From assembly GCF_900461525.1 (NCBI RefSeq), contig NZ_UGOD01000001.1:1085001-1149000 (forward strand): a DNA stretch of 64,000 bases, given 5' to 3'. This document shows, in pieces, positions 17,249-26,659 of this stretch (position 1 is the stretch's first letter; each line of letters begins with the position of its first letter). Origin of the DNA: Legionella busanensis. Its GTDB lineage: Bacteria > Pseudomonadota > Gammaproteobacteria > Legionellales > Legionellaceae. Below the pieces are notes generated by a model, which ran no database searches, was not told where the DNA came from, and saw only the letters and a program-made list of their open reading frames with translations. The position numbers were made by a program, and so were the translations under genes.

Positions 17249-18922
17249 TTAAGCAGGTTGACTACTATCATTAATGAGTCTTAGCCAAAGAAAAGGATTA
17301 ACTGGTGTTTTAAAATGCCTTGAAGCAATTATTGATAAAATAATACTATGTGGCTCTTGCCAGTCTGTTTCTAATTGATCACTTTTCTGTGAGAAGCTTA
17401 ATAATGATTCAATTCTTTGTTTTAGTTCTGATAGATCCTTAGGTAAATAGATAGGCACTTCAGAAACCCCATAATCATTACCAGTATAGCCTAATGATAA
17501 ATTTTCTTTTATTCCTTTTGTAGGGTACCACATTTGCAAGTTACAATGTTGAAGAGCATTTTGTATTAAATCAAGCAACATATTATATATATCAGTGAAA
17601 TTAAGAATTGCACACCAATATGCAATTGTAGGTAGCAGAGAAGACATTGACGTCATGTCTTCTTTAGAATGTTCTTCGTTATATTCAAATTCAATTAATT
17701 TATCAATGGAGTCATGAGAAACCGGGAACCCTCTGCCTAAAACGTATGAAAATGAAAACCTATCTATTATTCTTTTAAACCATCCTCTGAGAAAGTCATG
17801 TTCCCCTTGAAGTGCCAAAAGAAATACAGCTAGACAAATCTCTATAGTAAAACCATCAAAGGCAGGTGAATTAGAAATGCTGTTATTTTGAATTAACGAC
17901 ATTAATGCTTTAGTGATAACTTGATTATTCTTTGCTGATGGGGCACAAAATATTAAAATTAATCCATAGGTACTTAGTAATCCAATTTGCTTAAAAACAA
18001 CTTCTGAAGCTCCAATTCGTTCATAGCAATTTTTACATATGCCATTTTTTACAAAACATGAAGCATATATTTTATTAAAATATACTTCACTAAAATGAGC
18101 ATACATTTGGAGGACTTTATTATATTGTTTAACTATTTTACCTTTTGGTTTATCAAGGTTATTCTGTTGAATAAACCCCCAAAATTTTAAGATACAGTAT
18201 TCTGTTGCAACAATAGAATGTATTAAATTTTTATTTTCATTCGAATACTCATTAATCATTCCTAAACAAACAGAGATCATGCTTAGAGTTTTTTCTACGA
18301 AATTATGCAATTTTCTAGGTTTAATTGATTTCCAGTCCTTTTTAAAAAGAAGTTCATCGATCATTACCTTAAAATGAACTAAGTCGTAGTTTACATCAGA
18401 AAGAAGAACTAACGTTCTTCTCATTTTCTTTTGTTCTTCTTCAAATATGATTAATTCATTTAAAAGATTATCTTGAATGTCTCTTGATAAACTACTTCCA
18501 TTCCATAAGTCGAATTCATAATCATATTTTTTTTGGTATGCGTCCCAATTTTCTTTAACTTCTTGATTTAACATACCACCACAACAAACTATAATTTTGA
18601 TTGGCAGATTTTTTTCATGTTTACCCATTCTATTCTGAATATAAACATCAATAATTTCATCTAAACTATCGCGTATACCGGTATTTCGTTCATTCCATAT
18701 AGTTCGATTAATATCCCCTCTCTTAATAGTAATTAAAAAATTTTTTCTAATGCCGTCTTCATCTTTACCAATAGCATGTATATCCACACCACTTTGTCTT
18801 ACCCCTTTCTGAGGCTTTGCTCTAACTTTCATCCCCATTGATGTTACAAGTGAATTTAGCAGTGATTCTAATTCGCCATCCTCTCTTAACATACTTAAAT
18901 ATTCTTCAATAAAGCGTCTCAA
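17249..18922 (-). CDS. PD-(D/E)xK nuclease-like protein of a two-gene operon
   Basis: 557 residues, starting with TTG at 18922 behind AAGGAAT; its start overlaps the stop of the upstream gene (TTGA). Residues 39-70 contain KGVRQSGVDIHAIG (Asp47) and FLITIKRGD (Lys67), the layout of Mrr-like restriction endonucleases, where G-V-D is followed about 20 residues later by (D/E/Q)-x-K. Here a Thr stands where the acid or Gln usually lies. A cluster SCFVKNGICKNCYE near residue 290 could bind metal. The rest is helical and unrecognised. Proposed role: DNA- or RNA-cleaving effector controlled by the helical-repeat partner. It could instead be a catalytically weakened binding protein. Confidence 0.6.
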   Translation of the reverse strand: MRRFIEEYLSMLREDGELESLLNSLVTSMGMKVRAKPQKGVRQSGVDIHAIGKDEDGIRKNFLITIKRGDINRTIWNERNTGIRDSLDEIIDVYIQNRMGKHEKNLPIKIIVCCGGMLNQEVKENWDAYQKKYDYEFDLWNGSSLSRDIQDNLLNELIIFEEEQKKMRRTLVLLSDVNYDLVHFKVMIDELLFKKDWKSIKPRKLHNFVEKTLSMISVCLGMINEYSNENKNLIHSIVATEYCILKFWGFIQQNNLDKPKGKIVKQYNKVLQMYAHFSEVYFNKIYASCFVKNGICKNCYERIGASEVVFKQIGLLSTYGLILIFCAPSAKNNQVITKALMSLIQNNSISNSPAFDGFTIEICLAVFLLALQGEHDFLRGWFKRIIDRFSFSYVLGRGFPVSHDSIDKLIEFEYNEEHSKEDMTSMSSLLPTIAYWCAILNFTDIYNMLLDLIQNALQHCNLQMWYPTKGIKENLSLGYTGNDYGVSEVPIYLPKDLSELKQRIESLLSFSQKSDQLETDWQEPHSIILSIIASRHFKTPVNPFLWLRLINDSSQPA

Positions 18923-20661
18923 GATTCATTCCTTTTTGCACGTTGACATGCATACTTTTCCAGATAATAACCAATTTCATCGAGCATCATTTCTTGAGGA
19001 AATTCTAAGGTATGTGAATGTTGATACATTGGTATAATTTGGGAATACTCTCCATTATTATAAAAGAAGCACCCATTTCCAGCCTTTATTGATCTTCTTT
19101 CCATAATACTCATTAATGGAGAGCTCCTTAATGCATCATCTGAAGCTTTATGAATTAATTTTTGAAAGGCCTGTGATAATTTAATTTGCTGATCGATGTT
19201 TGGTTGCAATTCATTTAATTTCCCTAAAGATTCCAGTGTTTCAATTTTATCGGTAATTTGCTTAAAACATGTATTAATTATAGATCTTGCTTTTCTAGAA
19301 TAGGCGCATTTACTTTTTAATAAGTTTTCTAAAATTATTTTTGTTTTTAGCGGCGCTCTATCGCCATATACTTCAACTAATACCTCAGAAGTTATTTTTT
19401 CTATATCAGGAGTTATTTTCTTTACTTTCAATATAGATGTAATCAATTTAATGGCTATATAATAATCGTCGATATATCCCAGAATCTTTTTTACTATGTA
19501 TAATATGTCATTAAATTGGAGTGTGTTTAATATATTAGAGTCTAGCTCTATTGATTTATGAGTATATGTAGATAAAGATTCAAATATACTCGTCAAGGCA
19601 TAATGATAACGTGAGTCATCAGAGTTGAGCCAATTAGTGGTTAGTTTTTTCATAAGCTCATTATTCTGAAACATTTCATGAATAGATAGATTGAATATTG
19701 TTGTAATATTTGCTTTTTTTATTACTTCGATTGAGTGAAAATATATCCAATTATTTAATATTTTAAGTAAGTTTGGTATATCTTCCTTTTTCACTAATTT
19801 ATAGCAGATTGAATCAATATAATTAGAGATTTCTCCTAACTTAAGATCATATTGGCAGATATTAAAAATTATTTCCAAATCCGTTTGATCTATATCTTCT
19901 TTAGTACTTAATAATCTTATTATTTCAAGTTGGATCTCTGGTACCTTTTTCTCGGATAAGAATAGAATTTTTTCTTTAATATCCTGCTCGTATTCAATAA
20001 GTTTATAGAGTGTAAAAACTGCACTAGAAGCTATATTTGTATCTTCAGAATCACAGAATTTTAGACAGATTTTTTTTATTTCTAGGAACAGTTCTTCTGG
20101 AATATTAGGGAGAGAACCTAGCCCTCGTAACCCATAAGAAATAAGATACTGGTCACCTGACTGAACCATACTCATTAATCTTTTATATCCAATTGTGAGA
20201 TCCCTAGTTGCAAACCCAATATAAATAATATTTAGATATCCATATAATCTTTGCTCTCTTTGTTCAATAATTTCTATTTCTACGTTTTCTAAGCCATTAT
20301 TTATATTTTCTGCCAGTTTTTTTATCGGCTCATAAAACATGTTTGAAGCATAATCATTTATTGATTTTTCATAAAATAATATTAAAAAATTAACAAAAAT
20401 TTTAGGATTTATTATTTTGATATTATTTGCCATTCTTGAAAGAAGATTCGCGACGATAAAAACGTTTTTTCCTTTTGAGATTACAATAATAGCCGCATCA
20501 TAAATATCTATTTGTTCATTATTAATAAAATTTGATATCTCATTATAAAACTCTATATTTTTATAAGATATTTCTTTTTCTAATGATAAAAGTTCTTCTA
20601 TTAACTTACAGGGATCATTTTTTGCTTTTTGTAGTCTATTTCTAATTTTTGTATATTCCAT
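18919..20661 (-). CDS. HEAT/ARM-like helical-repeat protein, sensor candidate
   Basis: 580 residues, almost entirely helix-forming, with recurring leucine/isoleucine heptads (SYGLRGLGSLPNIPEELFLEI, SSAVFTLYKLIEYEQDIKE) like HEAT or ARM solenoids. No enzyme motif, signal peptide or membrane helix. The C-terminus after residue 520 has a distinct segment with MERRSIKAGNGCFFYNNGEY. Its stop codon overlaps the TTG start of the nuclease-like gene, so both proteins are made in fixed ratio and probably form a complex. The pair sits between the RT-SIR2 operon and the transfer operon of a mobile element, a typical defence-island position. The defence role is an inference; I do not know this pair as a named system. 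Confidence 0.6.
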   Translation of the reverse strand: MEYTKIRNRLQKAKNDPCKLIEELLSLEKEISYKNIEFYNEISNFINNEQIDIYDAAIIVISKGKNVFIVANLLSRMANNIKIINPKIFVNFLILFYEKSINDYASNMFYEPIKKLAENINNGLENVEIEIIEQREQRLYGYLNIIYIGFATRDLTIGYKRLMSMVQSGDQYLISYGLRGLGSLPNIPEELFLEIKKICLKFCDSEDTNIASSAVFTLYKLIEYEQDIKEKILFLSEKKVPEIQLEIIRLLSTKEDIDQTDLEIIFNICQYDLKLGEISNYIDSICYKLVKKEDIPNLLKILNNWIYFHSIEVIKKANITTIFNLSIHEMFQNNELMKKLTTNWLNSDDSRYHYALTSIFESLSTYTHKSIELDSNILNTLQFNDILYIVKKILGYIDDYYIAIKLITSILKVKKITPDIEKITSEVLVEVYGDRAPLKTKIILENLLKSKCAYSRKARSIINTCFKQITDKIETLESLGKLNELQPNIDQQIKLSQAFQKLIHKASDDALRSSPLMSIMERRSIKAGNGCFFYNNGEYSQIIPMYQHSHTLEFPQEMMLDEIGYYLEKYACQRAKRNES

Positions 20662-21157
20662 TATAATCTAATGTTTTATTATTACTGCTGTGGTTTTTTT
20701 TATTTTAATGTACTACATTTTCGATGTTTATAAAACAAAGAAATAGAGAGCATGGTATAATTAGCATTTGCTAATACTTATAGATATGTTTAGATTTTTA
20801 TGAGTCACCATTTATACCTCGACTACTTTAATCATTTTTCTTAGTTGGTTCTGGATTATTATATTACCTGATTCTAATAATCCTGTAATAGAAACCTCAA
20901 AAAATTGTATTAACTTCGGGAGAAGCAAGGTTCTAAGTTTTTTAGTTTTGTCTGATAAAAGATGATGTATCGTAGGTTGAGGAAAATCAATTTACCTAGA
21001 TAAATTACAGGCGCAACCCGGGTTTATTTAATGGATTTAACACAATATTTTTTTAAAGGCATAAATTAACTCAATTATCTACGAATCTGATAGAATTTTA
21101 CTGCCGCAGCCTTTCCGTGTCATTAAGTAAGCATGTATTTAAGAACGGAGAATAGTT
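20662..21157. other. AT-rich gap, REP-like remnant
   Basis: No gene seen. Around 20970-21030 CGTAGGTTGAGG and GCGCAACCCGGG resemble decayed halves of the REP-like repeat near 1137. The segment separates the defence operons from the end of the transfer operon and likely contains the promoter of the helical-repeat gene. Confidence 0.35.
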
Positions 21158-23164
21158 TTACCTTATAAGCTTATTAACTTGATTGATAACACTCTCATTA
21201 TCTTCACAATACTTTGAAGTTAAAGGAAGCGGTATCCTAACTTTATAAAGCTCTCCACCATTCACCAAAACAAATGCCTGCCCCTTGGGCAAAGAAATAA
21301 TATCATTCACCTCAATCATAGGTACGGAATTAGTTTGAACTCGATCTTCATTTGTCGTATTAAAATAAACGCCATCTTCACCATGTGGCGTATCATTAAC
21401 CATAGATACTTGTGTATGTCCGACTACACCAACTTGGGGTAATACTTTTACTAAAAGATTAGCCGTTTCTTCATTCTTAACTCTTAGCATAATCAAAGTA
21501 TTGAAGTTACCTTCGGAAACATCAGCTTTTGCTTTTGAGCCAAGTGCTACTTCCATATCTTGAATTGTTTGCGCATAGGCTGTGACTTGGAAACCTGCGC
21601 CACCGGCTTTATTTAAGATTTTCACAAATGAATCTTGGATAATTTCTGAGAGTTCATCGCAGTGGAGATTTAAACGGTAATGAGCGTTACTTTCTTTATA
21701 TATTTTTCCAGCAGTTGATACTAAGTCAGATAGAAAGGCTTTACCCACAGCTTGAGCGATATTGGGATTGGTTAAGCTATCAAGGCCTATATAAATTACT
21801 TCCTTTTCTTTAATTGCTCTCATTAGCTCAATTTCATTGTTACTTTGATTAAATGAAAATACCTTTGAGGCATTACTTTTATTAATTTCAGACAGAACGG
21901 GGCCAACGCTTGCGGTAATTTTATCGTAGTAATGTTTATCCATAATAGCGGCATCATAGAGATCAATGAGTATTTGATCGTGTAGGCTTTCTACGTTTCC
22001 AGAGCTGATAGTTCTAGAAATATAGTTTTTCAGGTATTCAATGACCGCTTTTGTTCTATCCATAGGCGCTATATGTTTCTTCTTGCGGTTTGATTTCTCT
22101 TCATAAGTAGTAAGAATTTCTTCAATTTGGGAATGGTAGTCGGAATAATGTTGTGGCATGATCGTGTCAGCATAGGCCATAAGTAATTGATTTAAGCGGC
22201 TAATGTAAAAAGCAATGGATTTATAAGTGATTGGCTGCTGCATTTCCTCGAGGCAGATGGCTACAATATTGACGTACTTCCAAGCAAATGCAGCAAACTG
22301 CTTGCCTTCTCCTTCGGCAGCGATTGCATCTGTGATGCGTGTTGCTACTTCGCTTACTTGATCATAATTTTTTAATGGGTTGTATTGGGCAGACAAGTTA
22401 GGGAAGCCTAAGTGTACAATACGAAAATCTTTTAGCCGCCCTGATACTTCACAAGCAGCGTACATATCATGAACTAAATCTAAGTCGCCTTTAGGATCAA
22501 CAACAATAACTGCCTCACCATTTCTAATGTCTTGATTAATTAAAATACTAGCTAGCCTTGTTTTTCCTACACGCGTTGTGCCAACAACGAAAGTATGCCC
22601 CACACGAACCTCTTGCGGAATATAAATGGGGGAGTCTTTCTCACCTAAGCCATGCAGATAGGGGCTACCGCCTACGGGTGGATCGGGCCTGAAGGGATTA
22701 AGTTTAGTAGGCCAGTTAAGCCACTTAGCTAAAAAGTAATTTTCATGGTTTTGACAAAATTCTCTGGCTTTCCGGTAACATTTCCCTCGTTGCATAAATG
22801 ATTCATTTTCAATTTGCTTAATCTGATGCAAACGTTGAGTATGATGAGGTAACCAGCGAAAGCCTTTGCCTAAAAACAACCATTTTTTTGATAAAGGAAT
22901 TTGGGCAGTAGATAAGGCGTAGTAGGGCATAGCTAATAAACGCCAATGAAAGCGCTTAACTTTTAAGCCTTGTAATCCTCTTAATATACTTAAATAGCTT
23001 AGTCCTGTTGCTGCATAGCATCCCATGCTTTGTGTCAAAAGAAAAAGATGAGGTTTATGTAGTGCAAGGAAAGCTAGAGCAGCACAGGTAAAACTAGTAT
23101 AAAGTTCAGTAGGCTCACGAAGCAAGTTTTCAACTGGGTAATCTGCCATACTTATCTCCACCAA
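21158..23164 (-). CDS. traD: TraD-type coupling ATPase (T4CP)
   Basis: 668 residues. Two or more hydrophobic segments lie in the first 100 residues (LYTSFTCAALAFLALHKP…, then a region rich in Tyr/Leu). The P-loop GTTRVGKTRL is near residue 195, followed by AVIVVDPKGDLDL. LNLHCDELSE near 500 is the Walker B-like acid pair, then GGAGFQVTAYAQTIQD. This matches the SXT/ICE TraD coupling factor family, which feeds the relaxase-DNA complex into the type IV channel at the inner membrane. It is the last gene of the long leftward transfer operon. Its start overlaps the upstream small membrane gene by 13 bases. Confidence 0.92.
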   Translation of the reverse strand: MVEISMADYPVENLLREPTELYTSFTCAALAFLALHKPHLFLLTQSMGCYAATGLSYLSILRGLQGLKVKRFHWRLLAMPYYALSTAQIPLSKKWLFLGKGFRWLPHHTQRLHQIKQIENESFMQRGKCYRKAREFCQNHENYFLAKWLNWPTKLNPFRPDPPVGGSPYLHGLGEKDSPIYIPQEVRVGHTFVVGTTRVGKTRLASILINQDIRNGEAVIVVDPKGDLDLVHDMYAACEVSGRLKDFRIVHLGFPNLSAQYNPLKNYDQVSEVATRITDAIAAEGEGKQFAAFAWKYVNIVAICLEEMQQPITYKSIAFYISRLNQLLMAYADTIMPQHYSDYHSQIEEILTTYEEKSNRKKKHIAPMDRTKAVIEYLKNYISRTISSGNVESLHDQILIDLYDAAIMDKHYYDKITASVGPVLSEINKSNASKVFSFNQSNNEIELMRAIKEKEVIYIGLDSLTNPNIAQAVGKAFLSDLVSTAGKIYKESNAHYRLNLHCDELSEIIQDSFVKILNKAGGAGFQVTAYAQTIQDMEVALGSKAKADVSEGNFNTLIMLRVKNEETANLLVKVLPQVGVVGHTQVSMVNDTPHGEDGVYFNTTNEDRVQTNSVPMIEVNDIISLPKGQAFVLVNGGELYKVRIPLPLTSKYCEDNESVINQVNKLIR

Positions 23165-23481
23165 ATTAAAGCTTCTAGGAATAATATTATGCCAAGTAAG
23201 TACCAGCGCACGCTTAAGGCTAGCTTCATTTGTAATGGAGTAATGTCATACCCTTTATAATAAATGAGAGTTTGAATGAATTTTGGCCAAAGCATATAAA
23301 GAAGAAAGCAGAATAAAAGATGGCTTACTAAAAGAGTAATTTGATGAGCTTGTAAAAAATGTTGTACTTCATTTAAAGGCTTGCTTAAGTGTATTAACTG
23401 TGGCGTAAGTAAAAAGAGTAGAAGGGCTGGTAGGAATATTTTAATTAAGTTTATAATGATTGAACGAAAATAATAAAACAT
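23152..23481 (-). CDS. Small inner-membrane protein before traD
   Basis: 109 residues from the ATG at 23481, preceded by AAGGAGA seven bases upstream. Starting further out at 23511 would overlap this ribosome site. Three hydrophobic stretches (IIINLIKIFLPALLLFLLTP, ITLLVSHLLFCFLLYMLW, WYLLGIILFLEALIWW) indicate a membrane protein. It overlaps the traD start by 13 bases. ICE transfer clusters often have a short membrane protein just before traD; it may anchor or position the coupling protein. Family name not certain. Confidence 0.75.
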   Translation of the reverse strand: MFYYFRSIIINLIKIFLPALLLFLLTPQLIHLSKPLNEVQHFLQAHQITLLVSHLLFCFLLYMLWPKFIQTLIYYKGYDITPLQMKLALSVRWYLLGIILFLEALIWWR

Positions 23482-23494
23482 GGAATGTCTCCTT

Positions 23495-23710
23495 ATGATT
23501 AAATTTATCAAAAGTCATCAATCCATGGCTATTACGGCATTAAAAATCCTTTGGAAGGGAATACTTATAGCATTACAAGTAATGCTTATGTTTGCTTCTG
23601 ATCGTCGTTCTAATTCGCGCTATTTGCCTTATCAAGCTCAAGATTTATATAAAAAAGGATTGATAAGTGCTGCTGAATACAATAAAGCAATAAAGGCTGA
23701 TTCATTATAA
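23495..23710 (+). CDS. Small protein with SHOCT-like tail, opposite strand
   Basis: 71 residues from the ATG at 23495 (an earlier ATG lies at 23480). It runs against the transfer operon in the gap between two transfer genes. It has one hydrophobic segment (LKILWKGILIALQVMLMFA). Its end, YKKGLISAAEYNKAI, has the (L/Y)-x-x-G-x-I-(S/T)-x-x-E-(F/Y) pattern of SHOCT domains found at the ends of small bacterial proteins. It overlaps the traG-like gene end by 6 bases. It has no good ribosome binding site, so it could be spurious, but the SHOCT-like tail argues for a real gene. Confidence 0.5.
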   Translation: MIKFIKSHQSMAITALKILWKGILIALQVMLMFASDRRSNSRYLPYQAQDLYKKGLISAAEYNKAIKADSL

Positions 23711-25264
23711 TCTTCCTGCGCTAGCTACCTTAACACCTGCTTTTAAGGCTTGAGCACCAGAGTGTGCTGCATTTTCACTATGAGTGTTAGCTTCATTAAT
23801 TAATCCCATAAGACCTGCTCCTGCCTCGGTGCCAAAATGGCTGGAAAGCTTAAGTAATAAGAAAGGAGCGATAAAATAGAACATAACGGCTATATTGCGC
23901 ATCGCAGAGAGTGCATCGTTTTTTCCAAGGGGATCGAGTACGCTTCGTTCTACAAAGCCTACTAAGTGCCAGAGATACTGGATAAAAATAGCCATAATAA
24001 ATAAGCCGCATAAGCTTCCTAATGCTCTAGTACTATAGCCACTTAGCGCTAAGATGAAGGGTGTCATAATAATTAAGAAGAAATAAATAAAGGCTTGCAT
24101 AACAGGTAATGTTTGCATAATTGATTCTCTTTTTAATGGTGTAGAAGTCCAAGATTTGGCCCACTGACCCATATTAATCAATTCTTGCGTGATAGTGCTG
24201 CTGACTGAGCCATTTGTATTATCAATAAGGTTTCTAACACTGTTAATTTGCATGTCCTTGCTATCATTTAATAGCATTTTGGCAATATAGTCCTCAGAAC
24301 TTAAATTTGAATTCCATGCTTTAGGGTGCTTATTCTTATACTCTCGGACGCGATCGAGAACAGCAAAATAGTTAAGATGGCTATCAAACATACCAGCTTT
24401 ATTAGCTACATCAACTAAGTCACTACGAAGCTTTAACCACCACTGATTACAGGTTGGATAACCTTCTTCAGGTAGATGTTTTGTATCAATATCACCACGC
24501 TCAGCTGCGTTTTCTAAATTACTATTAGGCGCTTCTTTAAAACTAAATCCAGGCACAGGTTGGCGGGCATGGATTTTGTCATAGTAAATCGTTTGATAGA
24601 CTTTTGATCCTATCCATTTGAGATCTTCCTCACCGCCATATTTTTTAAGAATATCCTCAGCTTTTGTTTTATCATGAGATTCGCTGTAATAACTGTTTCT
24701 CGCTTCTAAAAAACATTGACGATGAAATTTTAGCGCTGATTCACGAACATCCGCTGGAAGATAAGTTGATATTAAATCGCCTTCTATGGCTTGCAGGCTA
24801 TCTGTACAGCCAGTTACTTTCATTAAGCCATAGGTTAATCCTGACATGTAGTTTTGAAGGATAGCAAAGCCAATTGGCATTTTAACATCTGATGTTAATA
24901 CATCAGCAAATGCTTCATCATAAGTTGTGCCAGTATCTTTTAAGATAGATGTTTTAACATTGCCTTTAAGTCCGCACATTGGTTTAAAATTTAGAGCTTT
25001 TTCTTCTAAGGGTACACAGGGATAAACAAAGATAGCACAGATCAAAAAAGTCACTGTTAACTCATAGAGAAAATTATTAAGGGCGTATTCAGCGGCATGA
25101 TGAGTTGATCCTGAAGGAGCTAATACATTTTTTAAGAAACGATACGCCACCATTAAAAAGCCTAAATAAAGCGCTCCTGTTTGCCAAAGAGCATTAAATA
25201 GGATTTCATACTGTTGCCAGCCTAAGTAAGTGGTATAAAGAGATAAAGGGCTAAAGACAACCAT
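23705..25264 (-). CDS. TraG-N-type mating-pair stabilisation membrane protein
   Basis: 519 residues. Membrane segments lie near residues 20-45 and 70-95, with a cluster of several between about 375 and 490 (AFIYFFLIIMTPFILALSGY, GLFIMAIFIQYLWHLVGF, AVMFYFIAPFLLLKL). The periplasmic middle contains cysteines (MCGLKG, TGCTD, PTCNQWW). This is the layout of the TraG N-terminal domain proteins of ICE systems, needed for mating-pair formation and DNA entry. It begins one base after the gene encoding the TraH-like protein, in the same operon. Confidence 0.85.
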   Translation of the reverse strand: MVVFSPLSLYTTYLGWQQYEILFNALWQTGALYLGFLMVAYRFLKNVLAPSGSTHHAAEYALNNFLYELTVTFLICAIFVYPCVPLEEKALNFKPMCGLKGNVKTSILKDTGTTYDEAFADVLTSDVKMPIGFAILQNYMSGLTYGLMKVTGCTDSLQAIEGDLISTYLPADVRESALKFHRQCFLEARNSYYSESHDKTKAEDILKKYGGEEDLKWIGSKVYQTIYYDKIHARQPVPGFSFKEAPNSNLENAAERGDIDTKHLPEEGYPTCNQWWLKLRSDLVDVANKAGMFDSHLNYFAVLDRVREYKNKHPKAWNSNLSSEDYIAKMLLNDSKDMQINSVRNLIDNTNGSVSSTITQELINMGQWAKSWTSTPLKRESIMQTLPVMQAFIYFFLIIMTPFILALSGYSTRALGSLCGLFIMAIFIQYLWHLVGFVERSVLDPLGKNDALSAMRNIAVMFYFIAPFLLLKLSSHFGTEAGAGLMGLINEANTHSENAAHSGAQALKAGVKVASAGRL

Positions 25265-25265
25265 A

Positions 25266-26651
25266 TCAAGCTCCTTTATTCTCAGGTTTTAAATAGACGG
25301 CGCCATTCTTAATGATGGGTTGCTCGTGATCGTCACCTGGTAAACCTTTCGCAATATCTTGATGGCGTATGTCCATTAACATGCCTAATGTTTCTGTCAT
25401 CATTTTCTTGCGAACTTCATTTTCAAAAGCAAGTGAATGAATGTCATCATCAAGCTTTTTTAAAGCGAAGCGCACCATGTCTAGAGCTGGTTTTAAATTT
25501 TGCACTTCTTGTACTTGTAATCCTGTCTGTAAAATACGTCGCATCATTAATGCTTTATCCAACATATTTTGCACGGCAATTTCTTCAGCAAGTTTAGAAG
25601 TGGTTAAAATCTGTTCTTCTCGCGGCATACGCTGTACGGTCATGATAATTTCATCAGTAATCATCAGGGTTGATGCGCTAACAAGTTTTAGTTTATCCTC
25701 GGTAAGTGGCCATTTCTTATCGACTAATTGCCAAAGAGCTTTGGAAACGTTATTGGTGCAAGTATTGCTGCTATCGCAACTCTGTAATAGGGCAGATAAA
25801 CCTATACCCGCTTTAGCATCATGATTAGCTGTTTTTGATTTATCTTCAGTGGCACTGACATGAATATCACCTAAGACTTTTACGGCCCAATTTGCTGCTT
25901 CAATTGGATTTTTCCAGCTTTGGGTTAATGGTGTTTTGACTGTAGGCGCTTGTTGAGTATCGAGCGGTGTTCGGTTGAGTAAGATATTGTAGCCAGCAAT
26001 AACCACATCATTAATTACTTTAATTGGTCTTTGATATTTTCCACCAGCGTTCCCTTTTTCATGACCTATCCAAGGTAGGCCATATTCATCTCTCTTTTGA
26101 GCGATTGTTTTTGCTGTTTCGCGTACATCTACATTACTGGTTTTAGCACGCTTAGCTGCTTCAAGCCAACCTTGACTGTCTGAAACAGACAGTATGCTTT
26201 CCATTGGCGATTGTCCTTCTTCTAGTGTTTTTTTGATGTCCTGGCAATCTTTAACTTTGATTAAAAACTCATTTTGTGCCCCAGCTGCGGTGTTTTGTAA
26301 CACGTTATATAAAGCTGGCATCGATTGCTGCAATTTATACATAGGAAAACCAGCTACAGAACCTTTTAAGTTCTCAATAATGCTGCCTGGAATATTCATG
26401 GCGGATGACTTCATATCTTGAAAGGTATTGGTAATGGAGACCACAGGATTAAAGCCATTGCAAGTGAAGCCAAGTCGACTATTAACATGTCCACCTATGG
26501 TTATCGTTTGATCATTGTTCACAGGTGGGATATATAAATTAGAAACGCCGCCTAATTTATAATAATATTCAGATTCATTAGGAAGAAACGAGCCAGCTAA
26601 GACAAGTGATGAGGTTAAACTGGTAATTAATATAATTATGGGCTGCTTCAT
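25266..26651 (-). CDS. ICE transfer protein, TIGR03755 family (TraH-like)
   Basis: 461 residues with a signal peptide (MKQPIIILITSLTSSLVLA-GS). The mature part begins with YYYKLGGVSNLYIPPV and includes GFTCNGFNPVVSITNTF and a coiled-coil-prone C-terminal third. These are features of the PFL_4711-type ICE proteins, periplasmic counterparts of TraH in F-type pilus assembly. It lies between the TraU-like and TraG-like genes, the standard order, with 1 and 8 bases spacing. Four to five cysteines suggest disulphide formation. Confidence 0.85.
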   Translation of the reverse strand: MKQPIIILITSLTSSLVLAGSFLPNESEYYYKLGGVSNLYIPPVNNDQTITIGGHVNSRLGFTCNGFNPVVSITNTFQDMKSSAMNIPGSIIENLKGSVAGFPMYKLQQSMPALYNVLQNTAAGAQNEFLIKVKDCQDIKKTLEEGQSPMESILSVSDSQGWLEAAKRAKTSNVDVRETAKTIAQKRDEYGLPWIGHEKGNAGGKYQRPIKVINDVVIAGYNILLNRTPLDTQQAPTVKTPLTQSWKNPIEAANWAVKVLGDIHVSATEDKSKTANHDAKAGIGLSALLQSCDSSNTCTNNVSKALWQLVDKKWPLTEDKLKLVSASTLMITDEIIMTVQRMPREEQILTTSKLAEEIAVQNMLDKALMMRRILQTGLQVQEVQNLKPALDMVRFALKKLDDDIHSLAFENEVRKKMMTETLGMLMDIRHQDIAKGLPGDDHEQPIIKNGAVYLKPENKGA

Positions 26652-26659
26652 TGCTACAC

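Noticed and set aside
25388-25824. Plus-strand frames inside the transfer operon
   Set aside because: Shadows of the TraH-like gene; no ribosome sites and no protein-like composition.
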